The translations under genes were made by a program, and so were the position numbers. Positions 11,929 to 24,050 of a DNA stretch of 64,000 nucleotides are shown in pieces. The notes beneath the pieces are model-generated. The model was not told where the DNA came from and ran no database searches. It saw only the letters and a list, made by a program, of their open reading frames with translations. Within the stretch, counting starts at the first letter, position 1, and each line of letters starts with the position of its first letter. Source of the stretch: Parasponia andersonii (taxonomy: Eukaryota; Streptophyta; Magnoliopsida; Rosales; Cannabaceae); contig JXTB01000003.1 of the NCBI GenBank assembly GCA_002914805.1, positions 1,705,593 to 1,769,592 of the forward strand. Reading direction: 5' to 3'.

Positions 11929-14101
11929 TGTCACGACCCAAAATCCGGGCCAGTGGCAGAAGGAGAATTTCATAAAGGTGGAAAATTCCTTGATTTATTT
12001 GAAAAATGTCAAAAGTTATAGTTTTTATAAAAACGGTCCATTTAAATAAAATAATCGGAATTCCATCCCGTGAACCACTCCCACAGTTCGTATACACCAT
12101 TAAACATAGACTGAATAATAATTAAAAATTACGAAGTCACATAAAAGCCCAAGTATCACCATCATCCACAACAAAAGTCAAATACCAGAATGGCATACAT
12201 AAGTTCGCAGACAAAATAGAAAGCAGTAATCTTGGTTCAATGCTAATACAAAACCCAAATAGTCTAAAGACTACGACAACAAACTCTTAGCATTACCAAG
12301 AGATGAACTGCAATCCAGATAACTTCTTACTCCTCTTGATCACCAAGATCGCACTGGACACCACCTGAGGAAGAAGGTAGGGGAGTGAGCATAAAATGCC
12401 CAGTAGGAAAAACAATTACCTCGATCGAAAATATTTTAGTGATGAGGAATTCCTGCATGGTTAGTTTAGTCCGAAACATACATATATATATAATCCAAAC
12501 CAGAAATCCATATATATATAAAAGCAGTGTAATCAAAACCATCCAATTCATATGCACATGACACAAATTAACCCATACCCATAAGCTCTCATCCTCTAAT
12601 CAGTGGAAACCCAGGATAATGGCACTAAGTATGCCTAACAGCCTGCCTGATACCTAAGCCCATACCCTGAGGAGACATCCGTGTGTCGCCTACCAAACCT
12701 AGAGGGCAACCGAATTGCCTACGCCTGCCAAATGGGGTGGTAATTAGAAGTAACGAAACCCCGTGTGAGTTTACGGACTTTCACCGACAGTGGGGCACAC
12801 AGCGTCATACTGTAAACCCACGATGCTAATACGGTGCTCATATATGATTCTATGACGCGTGCAATACAGAACTGAAGTGTGAAAATAATCGTGCTCTGGT
12901 TTTTAAGTAAAATCAGCATACTAGGTTTTTATAGAAAAACGGGCAGCATAACGGCCCTATTTTTAATATACCCAAAATAACCTGCACTAAGAAAATTCCT
13001 AGAGCAATACAGTATATATATCTCATACAACCAATTCCCATCACAGATATTCGAGAAACCAAAAATCAGATTTGTTCTCATATGTTGCAGAAAATAAGTT
13101 TTATTCAAAAATGATATAAAACAGAGGCAATTGAGTCCCTACCTCGCTCGAATAGCAATACCACGCTATCGAATCCTCAAGGTGTCATTGACGATCACCC
13201 GGAGGGTCAGGAACCAATTCCAAGCCCTCGATCGTCCTCTTGCGAAAAACCAACTTCTAACCGAAACTTCAATTCCACAAACGGACCTCTTCGCTGAATT
13301 CCTAGCACCCAAAATAGCTAGGTTAGGCATATAACTTGTCCAATTCGAGTCCGAGCCCATATCGAACCAGTGGCATGCAAAACGAGGCAAATCTCGACCG
13401 TCCGATCTCAATTTCCGTGCCGATCACCAAACATAGGCAACATATATATCAAACTTCTCCATTTTCTGAGTACATTCTAAAAATGATAACAAAAACCCAA
13501 TCCAACGGCCGGATCAAAAAGCCAAACTTAAACTCAAAATATCCAAAAATGGAAACTTTCAATCCGGGCAAAATGGGGTTGAGATATATATACCTTGATC
13601 ATCCTTGAGACGAGACGAATCCAACATGATCGGTTGGGGGTCGAATGGTGGCCGGAATCGTCGCCGGTGACGAAAAAACCGAAACGGCGACTTGGAGGAT
13701 TTCCGGTTTTGCAGGCGACGGCGGCGGCTAGCGAGGGGCAGTAGAGCTTCGGCGCGGTCTAGCGAGTCGACGTTGGTCGGTGGTGCAGGCGGACGACGGC
13801 CGGAGCGGCGACCCCTGCTTCTTCCAGCTGAGAAACGCAGAGAGAGAGAGAGAGAGATCGGGGGAGAAGAAAGAGAGAGAGAAAAGAAAAGGACAGGGCA
13901 TATGGCCCTGTCTTATAGTGCTCTGTAATTTTTCAAAAATTATACATAAGTCCCCAAATTTCAAATCTCTATCAATCAAGTCCCCCAAAAATTGTAATTT
14001 AGTCCTTCTGCACAAAACTTTTGCAAATTAATCCCCCCAATATTTTATCCAAAAAATTGGTAAATTGTCCAAATTACCCTCCCAAAATCCGGGTTTTTAC
14101 A
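11929..14101 (-). repeat. 3' LTR of gypsy element 1
   Basis: On the + strand it begins TGTCACGACCC and ends TTTTTACA. It includes a GC-rich stretch (about 13620-13830), a GA microsatellite (13840-13860) and a pyrimidine-poor leader. It matches 18921-21019 along its length, with an internal block around 12905-13015 partly missing from the other copy. Several short open frames here are part of the repeat, not host genes. Confidence 0.88.
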
Positions 14102-14177
14102 TTCTCCCCTCCTTAAAAGAATTTCATCCCAAAATTTAAAGTACAAGTCAAGGTTTACATCACAATACAACTTTTGA

Positions 14178-17100
14178 CTAAAAGTCAAACAAAGGAGGGT
14201 ACTTCTCGCACATCTCCATCTCGAGTTCCCAAGTAGCCTCTTCTTCCTTGTGAAGTTCCCAAAGCACCTTGATAAGTGGAATCTCTCTATTACGAAGCAC
14301 CTTCAACTCTCTAGCCAACAAACGAACAGGCTGCTCTTCATAGGACACATCTTCTTGGATCGGTACATGCACATATTGAACAATATGAGATGGGTCCGAC
14401 GTGTACTTCTTCAACATCGACACATGAAACACATTATGCATGTGACCCAACTGTGCAGGCAGATTCAAGCAATGCGCCACTGGTCCAATTCTCTCATTGA
14501 TCTCAAAGGGACTAATATACCTTGGAGCAAGCTTACCCCTAACCCCAAATCTTGTTACACCTCGCCTTGGAGTCACTTTTAAGAATACGGAATCACCAGT
14601 ATCGAACTCTACCTCACACCTCTTCGGGTCAGCATAACTCTTCTGGCGACTCTGAATCTCTTTGAGTCTCTCTTGGATACCCTTGATCTTTTTAGTAGTC
14701 TCTTCAATCAACTCAGGTCCAAGAGTAACACGCTCTTCGGGATCTGCCCAACACAAAGGCGATCTACACAGCCTTCTATACAACACTTCATATGGAGCCA
14801 CACCCACACTGGTCTAGTAACTATTATTTTAAGCAAATTCCACGAAAGGAAATAATCATCCCAGTTCCCACCAAAGTCCAGTATGCAACAACGTAGCATG
14901 TCCTCAAGAATCTAAATAGTCCTTTCAGACTGACCATCTGACTCAGGATGGTGAGCTGTACTGATATCCAACTGCATACCAAATGCTTTCTGCAAGGCTC
15001 TCCAAAACTTAGAAGTGAATCTTAGATCTCTGTCATATACTATGCTTGAAGGCACACTATGCAAGCTTATGATGTTCTCCATATATTGTCTACTGAGCTT
15101 AGTAAGAGAGTAGTCCATCCGGATCGATATAAAGTGAGCACTCTTCGTCAACCGATCGACTACCACCCAAACTACATCATTCTTTCTCAAGGTCTTCGGC
15201 AAACGGGTCACGAAGTCCATCGTGATCTTATCTCACTTCCATTCCAGAATTGGTAATGGCTGAAGTAATCCAGCTGGTCTCTGGTGTTCAACCTTGACTC
15301 GCTGACAAGTCAAACACTTAGCCATAAAAGTAGCTACATCCTTCTTCATACCTTTCCACTAATACTGCCGCTTCAAGTCCCGATACATCTTGGTAGTACC
15401 CGGATGTACTGTGAACCTTGATTTGGGAGCCTTAATTAGAATGGTTTCTTGAAGAATAGGGTCATCAACTATAGCCAACTTCCCACTGAAAAGCAAAAAC
15501 CCTTCTCTGTTAGTGCTCCAACTATCTAACTGCTCACCATTTTGAAGCCGGTTTTAGATTGTCCTCAACTCCCTATCTTACCATTGACTCCGCTGGACAG
15601 TCTGGAGAAGAGATGGTGAAATCACAATATTGCTCAGGCAAGCAACCCCTTCATTCTCGAAGTACTGCAAGTTGTAATCACCAATCGTAACTGAGTTCTT
15701 CCAGTCTTCAAACACTAGTGCAGCTAGTGCACCATAAGGCCTTGTACTCAGTGCATCAGCTACAACATTGGCCTTACCAGGATGATACTATAGGTCGAAG
15801 TCATAATCCTCCATATACTCAACCCATCTTTGCTGTCTCAAGTTCAAATCCTTCTGAGTAAAGAGATACTTCAAACTCTTATAATCGGAGAATATGTCGA
15901 ACTTCACACCATACAAGTAATATAGCCAAATCTTCAAAGCAAAGATCACTGCTGCAAGCTCTAGATCATGGGTGGGATAGTTCCTCTCATGTGGCTTCGA
16001 CTGACGAGAAGCATAAGCCATAACTCAACCATTTTGCATCAAGACACATCCCAAACACATCTTCGAAGCATCAGTATACACCAAATAAGGCTCGTTACTG
16101 TCAGGAATAGTAAGAACAGGTGCGGTGGTTAAACTCTGCTTCAACCTGACAAAAGCTTCTTCACTTTCGTGATCCCAAACAAACTTAACATCCTTCTTAG
16201 TCAACTTCGTCAAAGGAAAAGCAATTCTCGAGAAATCTTGTACAAAACGACGGTAGTAGCTTGCCAATCCAAGGAAACTACGTACCTCCGTCACATTTCT
16301 CGGTCTTTCCCATTCCATAACAGATTCGATCTTAGCGGAATCGACTGAAATACCTCCGTGAGAAATCACATGACCCAAGAACTTCACTTCTGACATCCAA
16401 AAGTCACACTTCGATTTCTTGGCATACAACTGATGTTCTCTCAGGGTCTTAAGTACTATCCCCAGTTGTTCGGCATGCTCTTCTCGAGTCTTGGAATAAA
16501 CTAGGATGTCATCGATTAACACAACCACAAAACGATCCAAAAACGGCCTAAAAATCTGATTCATGAGATCCATAAATATTGCGGGAGCATTCGTTAAATC
16601 AAATGGCATCACCAGAAACTCAAAGTGACCATATCAAGTTCTGAATGCTATCTTAGGTATATTATCCTCTCTTATCTTCAACTGATGATAACCAGATCTC
16701 AAATCGATCTTAGAGAGGAACCTTGAACCACCGAGTTGATCAAACAACTCATCTATCCTTGGCAAAGGATACTTGTTCTTCACTGTCAACTGATTCAACT
16801 TCCGGTAATCCACACAAAGTCTCAACGAACCTTCAGTTTTCTTTGCAAACAAAATAGGAGCACCCCAAGGAGAAGTGCTATTACGAATAAAGCCCCTGAA
16901 AAGTAGATCATCCAATTGTTCTCTCAATTCTTCCATCTCAGCAGGCGCCATGTGATAGGTTGGAATAGAAACTTGCTGAGCTCCAGGAACTAGTTCAATA
17001 CAGAACTCGATCTCCCTATCTGGTGGTAACCCCGACAAGTCTTCAAGAAACACCTCCGAATACTCAAACACCACCGGAATCCATGGGTCTTGATCGTCTG

Positions 17101-17314
17101 TCCTCACCTCACCATCCATGGCAAACAAGTTCCCATAATACTCGAGTTTCTTCCTTCCACCAATGCACGCTTTCAGAACAGGACTAGGCTTCAACGGACT
17201 CATCCCAGCCTGATAGACAATAGGATATCCATTACTAGGAAAAAGAGTCACCCGCTTCGTATGACAGTCTACAACGGCTCGATACTTCGACAACCAATCC
17301 ATACCAAGTATCAT
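14178..17314 (-). pseudogene. Gypsy 1 pol: reverse transcriptase, RNase H, integrase, chromodomain-like tail
   Basis: Read from high to low coordinates: post-protease segment and reverse transcriptase N-terminal half (17314-16634), reverse transcriptase C-terminal half (16612-16025) with the active-site box as LIDD near 16505-16513, RNase H (16060-15788), integrase zinc region (about 15450-15300), integrase core (15220-14912), and integrase C-terminus with a chromodomain-like end (14807-14178; EIPLIKVLW, EEATWELE). Single stops separate most pieces: a TGA near 16631, where element 2 has CGA, and another near 16023. Frames also break around 15250-15780 and near 14900. It is inactive but recent enough to annotate confidently. 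Confidence 0.85.
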
Positions 17315-17320
17315 GTCATA

Positions 17321-18846
17321 CTATCCCATCGGCAACATAATCAAATCAGCAAGAAGTTTCCTATCACCAATCACAACCCGACAAGACTTACACACACTAG
17401 ACACATCGGCTACTCCTCCCAAAGGTGTACCCAACGTCAATACATAATTCAAATCAGAAAATTCCAACCCCAATAGTTGAGCAAACAATAAGGATATGAA
17501 TGAATGGGATGCAACAATATCAAACAAAACATATGCCAAAGAGTGTGAAAGAAGGATCATACCGTCAACAACACCTCGACCGGTGCTATCCTGAGTGTCG
17601 TCTACCCCAATAAAAGCATAGGCTTGGCCAGTCATCTTCCCTTTCCCCTTGTTGCCTCTCCCCTGACCAGGACGGCTACTGCTGGATCCTGTACCACTAC
17701 TGCCATATCCACGCCCACCCTGACTCCCTGAGGCCTGAGGAGTCTGAAAGTTCTGAGTAAAACCCTTAGGGCGGTACTGATGCTGATAAGGCTGAAGGGA
17801 AGTAAAAGCCTGTGAAGCACCCTGTGACTGTTGCGGCCCCACTTGAGTATTCTTATAGGAAACAGAACCGGACTTGCTCCTCTGTGGTCCTCCCTAAGAA
17901 AGAGGAGATTTCTGCAGACAGTTGGGACACTCCTTCTGATGAACCTGCTGGCCACAAAAAAAACATCCTCCATACGGACTGCCTCTGCCATCCCCTGAAG
18001 GACCACTGCAGTTCGAGCTCCCACTATTCGGAGTATCCTGGGCTGACTACTGCCCCTGGTTCCTTCTGGTGGCTTTCTTGTCATTACCACTCCATTGGTT
18101 CCTCCTGGAATCCAATACTTCTTTAATAGCCTCTGCCCACTGGGCAGCCACTGCAATCTCAGGAAGAATACAGAAAGTCTGAGTACTAATCCTGTTGAAA
18201 ATATTCCGATTCAGATGACTCCTGAACTTGGTCACTCGGTACTTCTCACTCGTACCCGGTCCAAGAGCAACACTTGCCAACTCAGTGAACTCTATCAGGT
18301 ACTGATTTATCGTTCTATTACCTTGAATCAACGTCTCAAATTGGTTCACAACTTCATCCTGTTGATCCTCATTGGTATACTGGGCCTTAAAAATCCGCTC
18401 AAAGTCTTCCCAAGTCAAGCCCATTACATCTTGCATCCGTTCCACTGTCTCCCACCAACGAATGGTACTCCCCGTCAAACGAGTAACAGCAAACAAACCC
18501 AAAACTTAACCGGAGTACCAAGGGCTCGAAAGTGCCTCTCCATCTCACACAACCAAGCAATTGTCGTGAGAGCTTCTGGTCTACCATCAAACTGCCCTGG
18601 ATGGAGGCGCATGAACTGTTGGAGATGATCAGTCTGATCCAACTGACGTTCCCTCGGAGTTAGAGGCTGATAGTCTGGATTGCTCATCTGGATAAATGCC
18701 TGCTGCATTACCTCAATCAGATGAGTGCAATCCAGACGAGGAGGTTCGGCACCCGGCTGATGCCTCGGAACTCTTCTAGGAGGCATCATTACTAGTCTGA
18801 AACAATATGCTAAACTGTTTTTGAGATAATGATGCATGCTTGTCAT
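17321..18846 (-). pseudogene. Gypsy 1 gag and protease, degenerate
   Basis: Gag starts near 18787 (MMPPRRVPR) within the open frame 18846-18475. After a shift it continues in 18502-18047 with the capsid-like core (LTGSTIRWWETVERM). A CCHC zinc knuckle, C-x2-C-x4-H-x4-C, is intact near 17965-17920. An in-frame TAG follows it at about 17894. The same frame then reopens through a Gly/Ser/Gln-rich linker to the protease (17842-17321). The protease site reads DIVASHSF, so the glycine of the usual D-S/T-G motif is replaced. Confidence 0.78.
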
Positions 18847-18920
18847 AAAAACAACTTCAATCTAGTTTAATAGTGATACGTCCGAGCTGTTAAACTCAAA
18901 GCACTGATACCAAAAATTTC

Positions 18921-21019
18921 TGTCACGATCCAAAACCCGAGCCAGTGGCAGAAGGGGAATTTTACAAAGGTGGGAAATTCTTTGATTTATTTGAAAAGTG
19001 TCAAAAGTTCTAGTTTTTATAAAAACGATCCATTTAAATAAAATAATCGGAATTCCATCCCATGAACCACTCTCACAGTTCGTATACACCATTAAACATA
19101 GACTGAATAATAATTAAAAATCACGAAGTCATATAAAAGCCCAAGCATCACCATCATCCACAACAAAAGTCAAATACCAGAATGGCATACATAAGTTCGC
19201 AGACAAAATAGAAAGCAGTAATCTTAGTTTAATGCTAATACAAAACTAAAATAGTCCAAAGACTACGACAACAAACTCCTCGCATTACTAAGAGACGAAC
19301 TGCAATTCAGATGACCTCTTACTCCTCTTAATCACCAAGATCGCACTGGACACCACCTGAGGAAGAAGGTAGGGGGGTGAGCATAAAATGACAAGTAGGA
19401 AAAACAATTACCTCGATTGAAAATATTTTAGTGATGGGGAATTCCTGCATGGTTAGTTTAGTCCGAAATATACATATATATATAATCCAAACCAGAAATC
19501 CATATATATATAAAAGCAGTGTAATCAAAACCATCCAATTCATATGCACATGACACAAATCAACCCATACACATAAGCTCTCATCCTCTAATCTGTGGAA
19601 ACCCAGGATGACGGCACTAAGTATGCCTAACAGCCTGCCTGCTACCAAAGCCCATACCCAGAGGAGACACCCGTGTGACGACTACCAAACCTGGAGGGCA
19701 ACCGAATTGCCTACGCCTGCCAAATGGAGAGGTTTTCAGAAGTAACAAAATCACGTGCGAGTTTACAGACTTTCACCGACGGTGGGCACGCAGCGTCACA
19801 CTGTAAACCCACGATGCTAACACGGTGCTCATATATGATCCTATGACGCGTGCAATACAGAACTGAAGTGTGAAAATAATCGTACTCTGGTTTTTCAGTA
19901 AATACCCAAAATAACCTGCACTCAGAAACTTCCCAGAGCAATACCAATTCCCATCACAGATATTCGAGAAACCAAAAATCACGTTTGTTCTCATATGTTG
20001 TAGAAAATAAGTTTTATTCAAAAACGATATAAAACAGAGGTAATTGAGTCCCTACCTCGCTCGAATAGTAATACCACACTATCGAATCCTCAAGGTGTCG
20101 TTGACGATCGCCCGGAGGGTTGGGAACCAATTCCAAGCATTCGATCGTCCTCTTGCGAAAAACTAACTTCTCATCGGAGCTTCAATTCACAAATGGACCT
20201 CTTCGCTGAATTCCTAGTACCCAAAATAGCTAGGTTAGACATATAACTTGTCCAATTTGGGTCTGAGCCCACACCGGGCCGGTGGCACGCAAAACGAGGT
20301 AAATCTTGACTATTCGATCTCGATTTCCGTGCCGATCACCAAACATAGGCAATATATATATCAAACTTCTCCATTGTCCGAGTACATTCCAAAAATGACA
20401 ACAAAAACACAATCTAACGGCCGGATCAAAAAGTCAAACTTAAACTCAAAATATCCAAAAATGGCAACTTTCAATCTGGGCAAAATGGGCTTGAGATATA
20501 TATACCTTGATGATCTTTGAGACGAGACGAATCCAACGGGACTGGTTGGGGGTCGAATGGTGGCCGGAATCGTCACCGGTGACGAAAAAACCGAAACGGC
20601 GACTTGGAGGATTTCCGGCGTCGTAGGCGACGGCGGCGGCTGGCGAGGGGCGGCGAAGCTTCGGCGCGGTCTGGCGAGTCGTTGCCGGTCGGTGGCACGT
20701 GCGGACGACGGCCGGAGCGGCTCCTGCGGCGGCCCCTTCTTCTTCCGGCGAAGAAACGCAAAGAGAGAGAAAGTGATCGGGGGAGAAGAGAGAGAGAGAA
20801 AAGAAAAGGACAGGGCACGTGGCCCTGTCTTATAGGGTTGTGCAATTTTTCAAAAATTACACATAAATCTCCAAATTTCAAATCTCTATCAATCTAGTCT
20901 CCCCAAAAATTACAATTTAGTCCTTCTGCACAAAACGTTTGCAAATTAATCCCCCCAATATTTTATCCAAAAAATTTATAAATTGTCCAAATTACCCTCC
21001 CAAAATCCGGACTTTTACA
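18921..21019 (-). repeat. 5' LTR of gypsy element 1
   Basis: This is the partner of 11929-14101, adjoining the primer-binding site at about 18901-18912. On the + strand it begins TGTCACGATCC and ends CTTTTACA at the GTTTT target duplication. The GC-rich and GA-rich part lies at about 20520-20800. Confidence 0.88.
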
Positions 21020-21024
21020 GTTTT

Positions 21025-21917
21025 ACTTAGCCTCCAGACTCTGCCACCAACTTGTTTTACATGTATCTTAGTTACTTGCTATACTGATTTTCTCTGCTAC
21101 TTGATATACTGGTTTTCTTTACCACTGGTTTATGAGTATGTCCTTGTGTAATGCATGTATTTTCAGTTGTGTAACAATTTTTTCTGTTAAAGCTTATTTT
21201 TTAATGCAAAGCTTAGTTAAATGATATTGCAAAATCATGCATGTATTTCACCCCAATTACATATTCTTTTGTTAAATTGATGACACTTATGTGGTGAAAT
21301 TGTTGTCATTTTGAGTTCATATTGTTATTTAGTGGTCGTCTTTTGAGTTGATTGCTGTCCATTTTCCGGTTTATTGTCGTTTTCTTGTTAGCGTTGTATA
21401 GATGTCGTCGTCAAGTTGATGTCATTTGCTTTTACGACGTGCGAATGTGGTTTTTTTTAATGTTGTCCAATAATTGATGTCGTTTGTCAGTTTGTGATCT
21501 TTTGTTTGTCGTTTTTTCATGTTAGAATAATGTTTGTTTGCTTGTGTAATTGACCTTTTGTTAATGTTGGCCTCTGATGTCGTTGTCGGTTTTCCGTTGT
21601 TACCAAGTCTTTGTTCTTATAAGTTTTGCAGTTATATTGTTTTATATCTTCCTCGATTGATGTCGTTTTTTACATTGCTTTCCATTTTATCGTCGTTTGA
21701 TAAATTCGTGTCATTTGTTTTTCTGTGTCGTGCGGAAGTGGTTGACTGGTTGTCCGCTTTATTCTGCAACCCTCGCTTTGTAATCTCGTTCTCTATTTGT
21801 GTCCAGCTTTATCTTGTCTTTTTTGGTATTTCTGTACGTGCGGTTGTCGTAATATTTTGTTGTGTTTTTATTCATGTAGTTTTCTGGTCCTTTTACAATA
21901 TAAGGGTCATTTTATTT
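21025..21917. other. Intergenic, GTCGTTT-rich degenerate tract
   Basis: There is no recognisable gene. From about 21280 the + strand repeatedly shows GTCGTTTT, GATGTCATTT and TTGTCGTT words without a fixed period. The texture resembles 7490-8060. The 130-codon open frame at 21534-21926 lies inside this low-complexity stretch, encodes a Phe/Leu/Val-rich sequence with no domain I recognise, and is probably not a gene. Confidence 0.45.
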
Positions 21918-22655
21918 TTTGGTTAACGACATAAAAATACCCTCACGTTTAACTTTTTTTTTTTAAAAAAGTACCCTGCTTTTTGCACTTTTGCAAATTA
22001 ATAATATCATTTTTGAAATTCTGTAAATTAATACTTTAATATTTGTGATTTTTGCAAACTAATACCTTCAATTTTTGTTCTTTAACAAATTTATACTATG
22101 AGCAAATCAAAAAATACAAACACCTCTCGTTAACTTATTAAACATATTTATACCTTAATATGTTATCAGAAATTATTTTCTAACTACTTTTTTTTAATTG
22201 CGAAAAAACACAAAAAACATCTTTACCTCTCATGTTTCATTTTTTTTTACAATTAACTATTTTTACCTCTTGTTTTAATTTTTAAATGAAAAGTTAAATA
22301 ATCTAACTATAAATATTTTTCAGAAATTTTTTATCGTTTATTAAGTTTTTACTAAGTTAATAAAGGCTACTACCATCTTTTTATTATTTAAATCAACAAA
22401 TTGGATAATTGGAGTAAAAGTTTATAGGAATTTCAAATGTTAGGATATTAATTGATTGTAATTTTAATTGTTGAGATATTAATTTACAAAATTCAAAAAT
22501 AAAAGTATTATTTCACAGGAATTTAAAAGTGAGGATATTATTTTACGAAAATTTAAAAATGAGGGTATTATTTTGTAGAAATTCCAAAGTCAATGTATTT
22601 TTTTTACAAAAAAGTTAAAAATCAAAATATTTTTATATCATTACGCCTTTTTTAT
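21918..22655. mobile_element. Foldback / MULE-like non-autonomous DNA transposon
   Basis: The two ends are imperfect inverted copies. The left end reads GGTTAACGACATAAAAATAC, and the reverse complement of the right end reads GGCGTAATGATATAAAAATA. The similarity continues inward for well over 100 bases. Both arms are built from a degenerate subrepeat of about 33-40 bases (a 'gcaaattaatacc' type unit). There is no coding capacity. It sits within the GTCGTTT-rich tract, which resumes at about 22656. Flanking duplications are unclear in the T-rich surroundings. Confidence 0.6.
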
Positions 22656-22987
22656 GCCGATTTAATAAATTGGTGTTGTTTATCAAATAATGTTGTTTTT
22701 AGAAATTGTGTCGTATTTTCATTATTTTGTCCATTTTCTATGCTATAGAATATGCCAAACATCAACTATGGACAACCGGCAAACCAGACTATGGTTACTC
22801 TAGGGATCTTCTAATTTCATAGTATAACTAATTGATACGCAAACATGTGAAAGTGAAATGAGAAATAAGAACTCCTTCATGTACGTAACTAATTGATATG
22901 TAAACACATGAAATTGAGTCATAACTTTCCTTACTCATTATTCATTATTCCTCTTTATTTCCTTTCCACTCATTCTTTTTACATAAA
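22656..22987. other. Intergenic; GTCGTTT tract remainder and a short direct repeat
   Basis: The first 90 bases continue the GTCGTTT-type tract. A roughly 35-base unit (aactaattgata followed by a caaacatg or taaacaca segment) occurs twice, at about 22826-22860 and 22885-22919. I see no gene. Confidence 0.4.
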
Positions 22988-23275
22988 CATGGCCTTCATG
23001 CATAATGTGGTGTTCAAGTGATGCTACAGCAAGTGTGAATCTAGAATCAACTTAAAAGATTTTAAATTGGTGTGGGGAAAGAGCTAGACACTAGAGCCTT
23101 CAAATATTAGTCTTATTAGACTGCACATGAAAGCCACCGTAACAATAGTGAACAAACATGTATAGGAAACATTTTGTCCTACCAACTAGAGAGAGTGTGA
23201 CTGATTGTAGTAATGTGATGACAACTAGAGAATTTCCAAGCAATTACCACGGTGAATAGTTGAGGCTTTCTAGCC
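22988..23275 (+). pseudogene. P450 3'-end relic with homologous 3' flank
   Basis: About 45 bases (22988-23032) match the last codons of the P450s here: 'cttcatgcataatgtggtgttcaagtgatgctacag' parallels the end of gene E. The similarity runs on into the 3' flank: segments around 'agagccttcaaatat', 'gtataggaaacattttgtcctaccaactagagag' and 'gagaatttccaa' match 47450-47650 after gene E. So this is the tail of another duplicated copy of the E type, whose body has been lost. It has no coding potential. Confidence 0.65.
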
Positions 23276-23539
23276 CGTGTATGCATGTTTCAGTTACGAA
23301 GAAGAGCTTATGTACTCAATGGATACCAAATAATAATAGAGAGCGATCAATTCTCGATCTTGAACAATATTTTGGTGTCAAGGGTAGTTAACATTGATTT
23401 AGTCTATCAGGTGGTTTGTACACGTGTCATTAACTTATTGAGTTTGTTAGAAGTTCGGAGAATTGTCCAACTCTTGTTTATTAGTCAGTTATGTATACTA
23501 TTAATGAATCAACTTTTACAAAGGGAAATCAGGCCTCTT

Positions 23540-23805
23540 ATGGCATTTTTGGCCTGTATTTTTTATAGGTCTTATATGGTTTTTATTTAAAAAATATTAT
23601 TTTTTAACTAATAACTAATAACCAATAATTAATTTCTAACTAGAAGTATTTATAATTGATATATAATTGATAACTGGTAATTAGTTTTCAGAAATCGGTA
23701 ACTAGTAATCACTTCAAAATGATATTTTTCTAAAATAAATTAAAAAGTGATATTTTTTAACAAAAATCGTATAAAAATTAGAAAAAAAAATATGAGCTCT
23801 GTATT
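23540..23805. mobile_element. MITE-like element with inverted ends
   Basis: The left part (about 23570-23610, 'ttatatggtttttatttaaaaaatatt') and the reverse complement of the right part (about 23750-23785, 'ttatacgatttttgttaaaaaatatc') match over about 35 bases. The internal sequence is AT-rich and non-coding. The outer borders are uncertain. Confidence 0.4.
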
Positions 23806-23971
23806 ATTATAATTCTTTTGGGTTTTTATAGGCTAAAGTATTAGAAACCCTTCATAGAATTCTAGAATTCTCTTCTTCAAAAAACTTATCCGCTGGCAAC
23901 AAGAAGAAACAACAGGTGTTACTTAAACCTTCAGCCTGGGCACTACCCTGAACATAAGGACAAGTCACACA

Positions 23972-24050
23972 TTACTTGTGCTTAATTGGTCCAGAATTCT
24001 TGCGAGAGTGTGAGTGTATGTTCGAATCCTAGTTAAGTAGGCCACTTTAT
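23972..24050 (+). repeat. tRNA-derived SINE-like relic
   Basis: A tRNA A-box-like segment (gcttaattggt, about 23980-23990) is followed at suitable spacing by a B-box-like segment (gttcgaatcct, 24020-24030). A plain tRNA fold is not apparent, so a SINE head or a decayed tRNA-like repeat is more likely than a tRNA gene. No tail or flanking duplication was confirmed. Confidence 0.35.

Larger units (their letters stand above)
11929..21019 (-). mobile_element. Ty3/gypsy chromovirus-like LTR retrotransposon 1 (Tekay/Del-like), complete but dead
   Basis: Two LTRs of about 2.1 kb enclose gag, protease, reverse transcriptase, RNase H, integrase and a chromodomain-like tail, all on the minus strand. 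A 5-base duplication GTTTT flanks it (11924-11928 and 21020-21024). The primer site is tRNA-Met-like (tggtatcagtgc on the minus strand, about 18901-18912), set 8 bases from the LTR. Long LTRs and the domain order suggest the Tekay/Del group; that assignment is from recognition only. In the first 118 aligned bases of the LTRs I count 11 differences, ten of them transitions. Confidence 0.9.

Noticed and set aside
13692-14031. Arg/Glu-rich open frames at 13692-13928 and 13780-14031, and their partners at 20557-20897
   Set aside because: They lie in the GC- and GA-rich part of the gypsy 1 LTRs. The composition follows from GA repeats, and the frames are not conserved between the LTR copies.
21534-21926. 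130-codon open frame
   Set aside because: It lies inside the GTCGTTT-rich low-complexity tract, is hydrophobic without any domain, and runs into the foldback element.
23285-23590. 101-codon open frame with an IIIESD segment, slightly like the RNase H C-terminal region
   Set aside because: The resemblance is limited to a few residues. There is no catalytic pattern and no flanking element structure.
24000-24050. tRNA gene
   Set aside because: A B-box-like stretch is present, but acceptor and anticodon stems cannot be formed convincingly.
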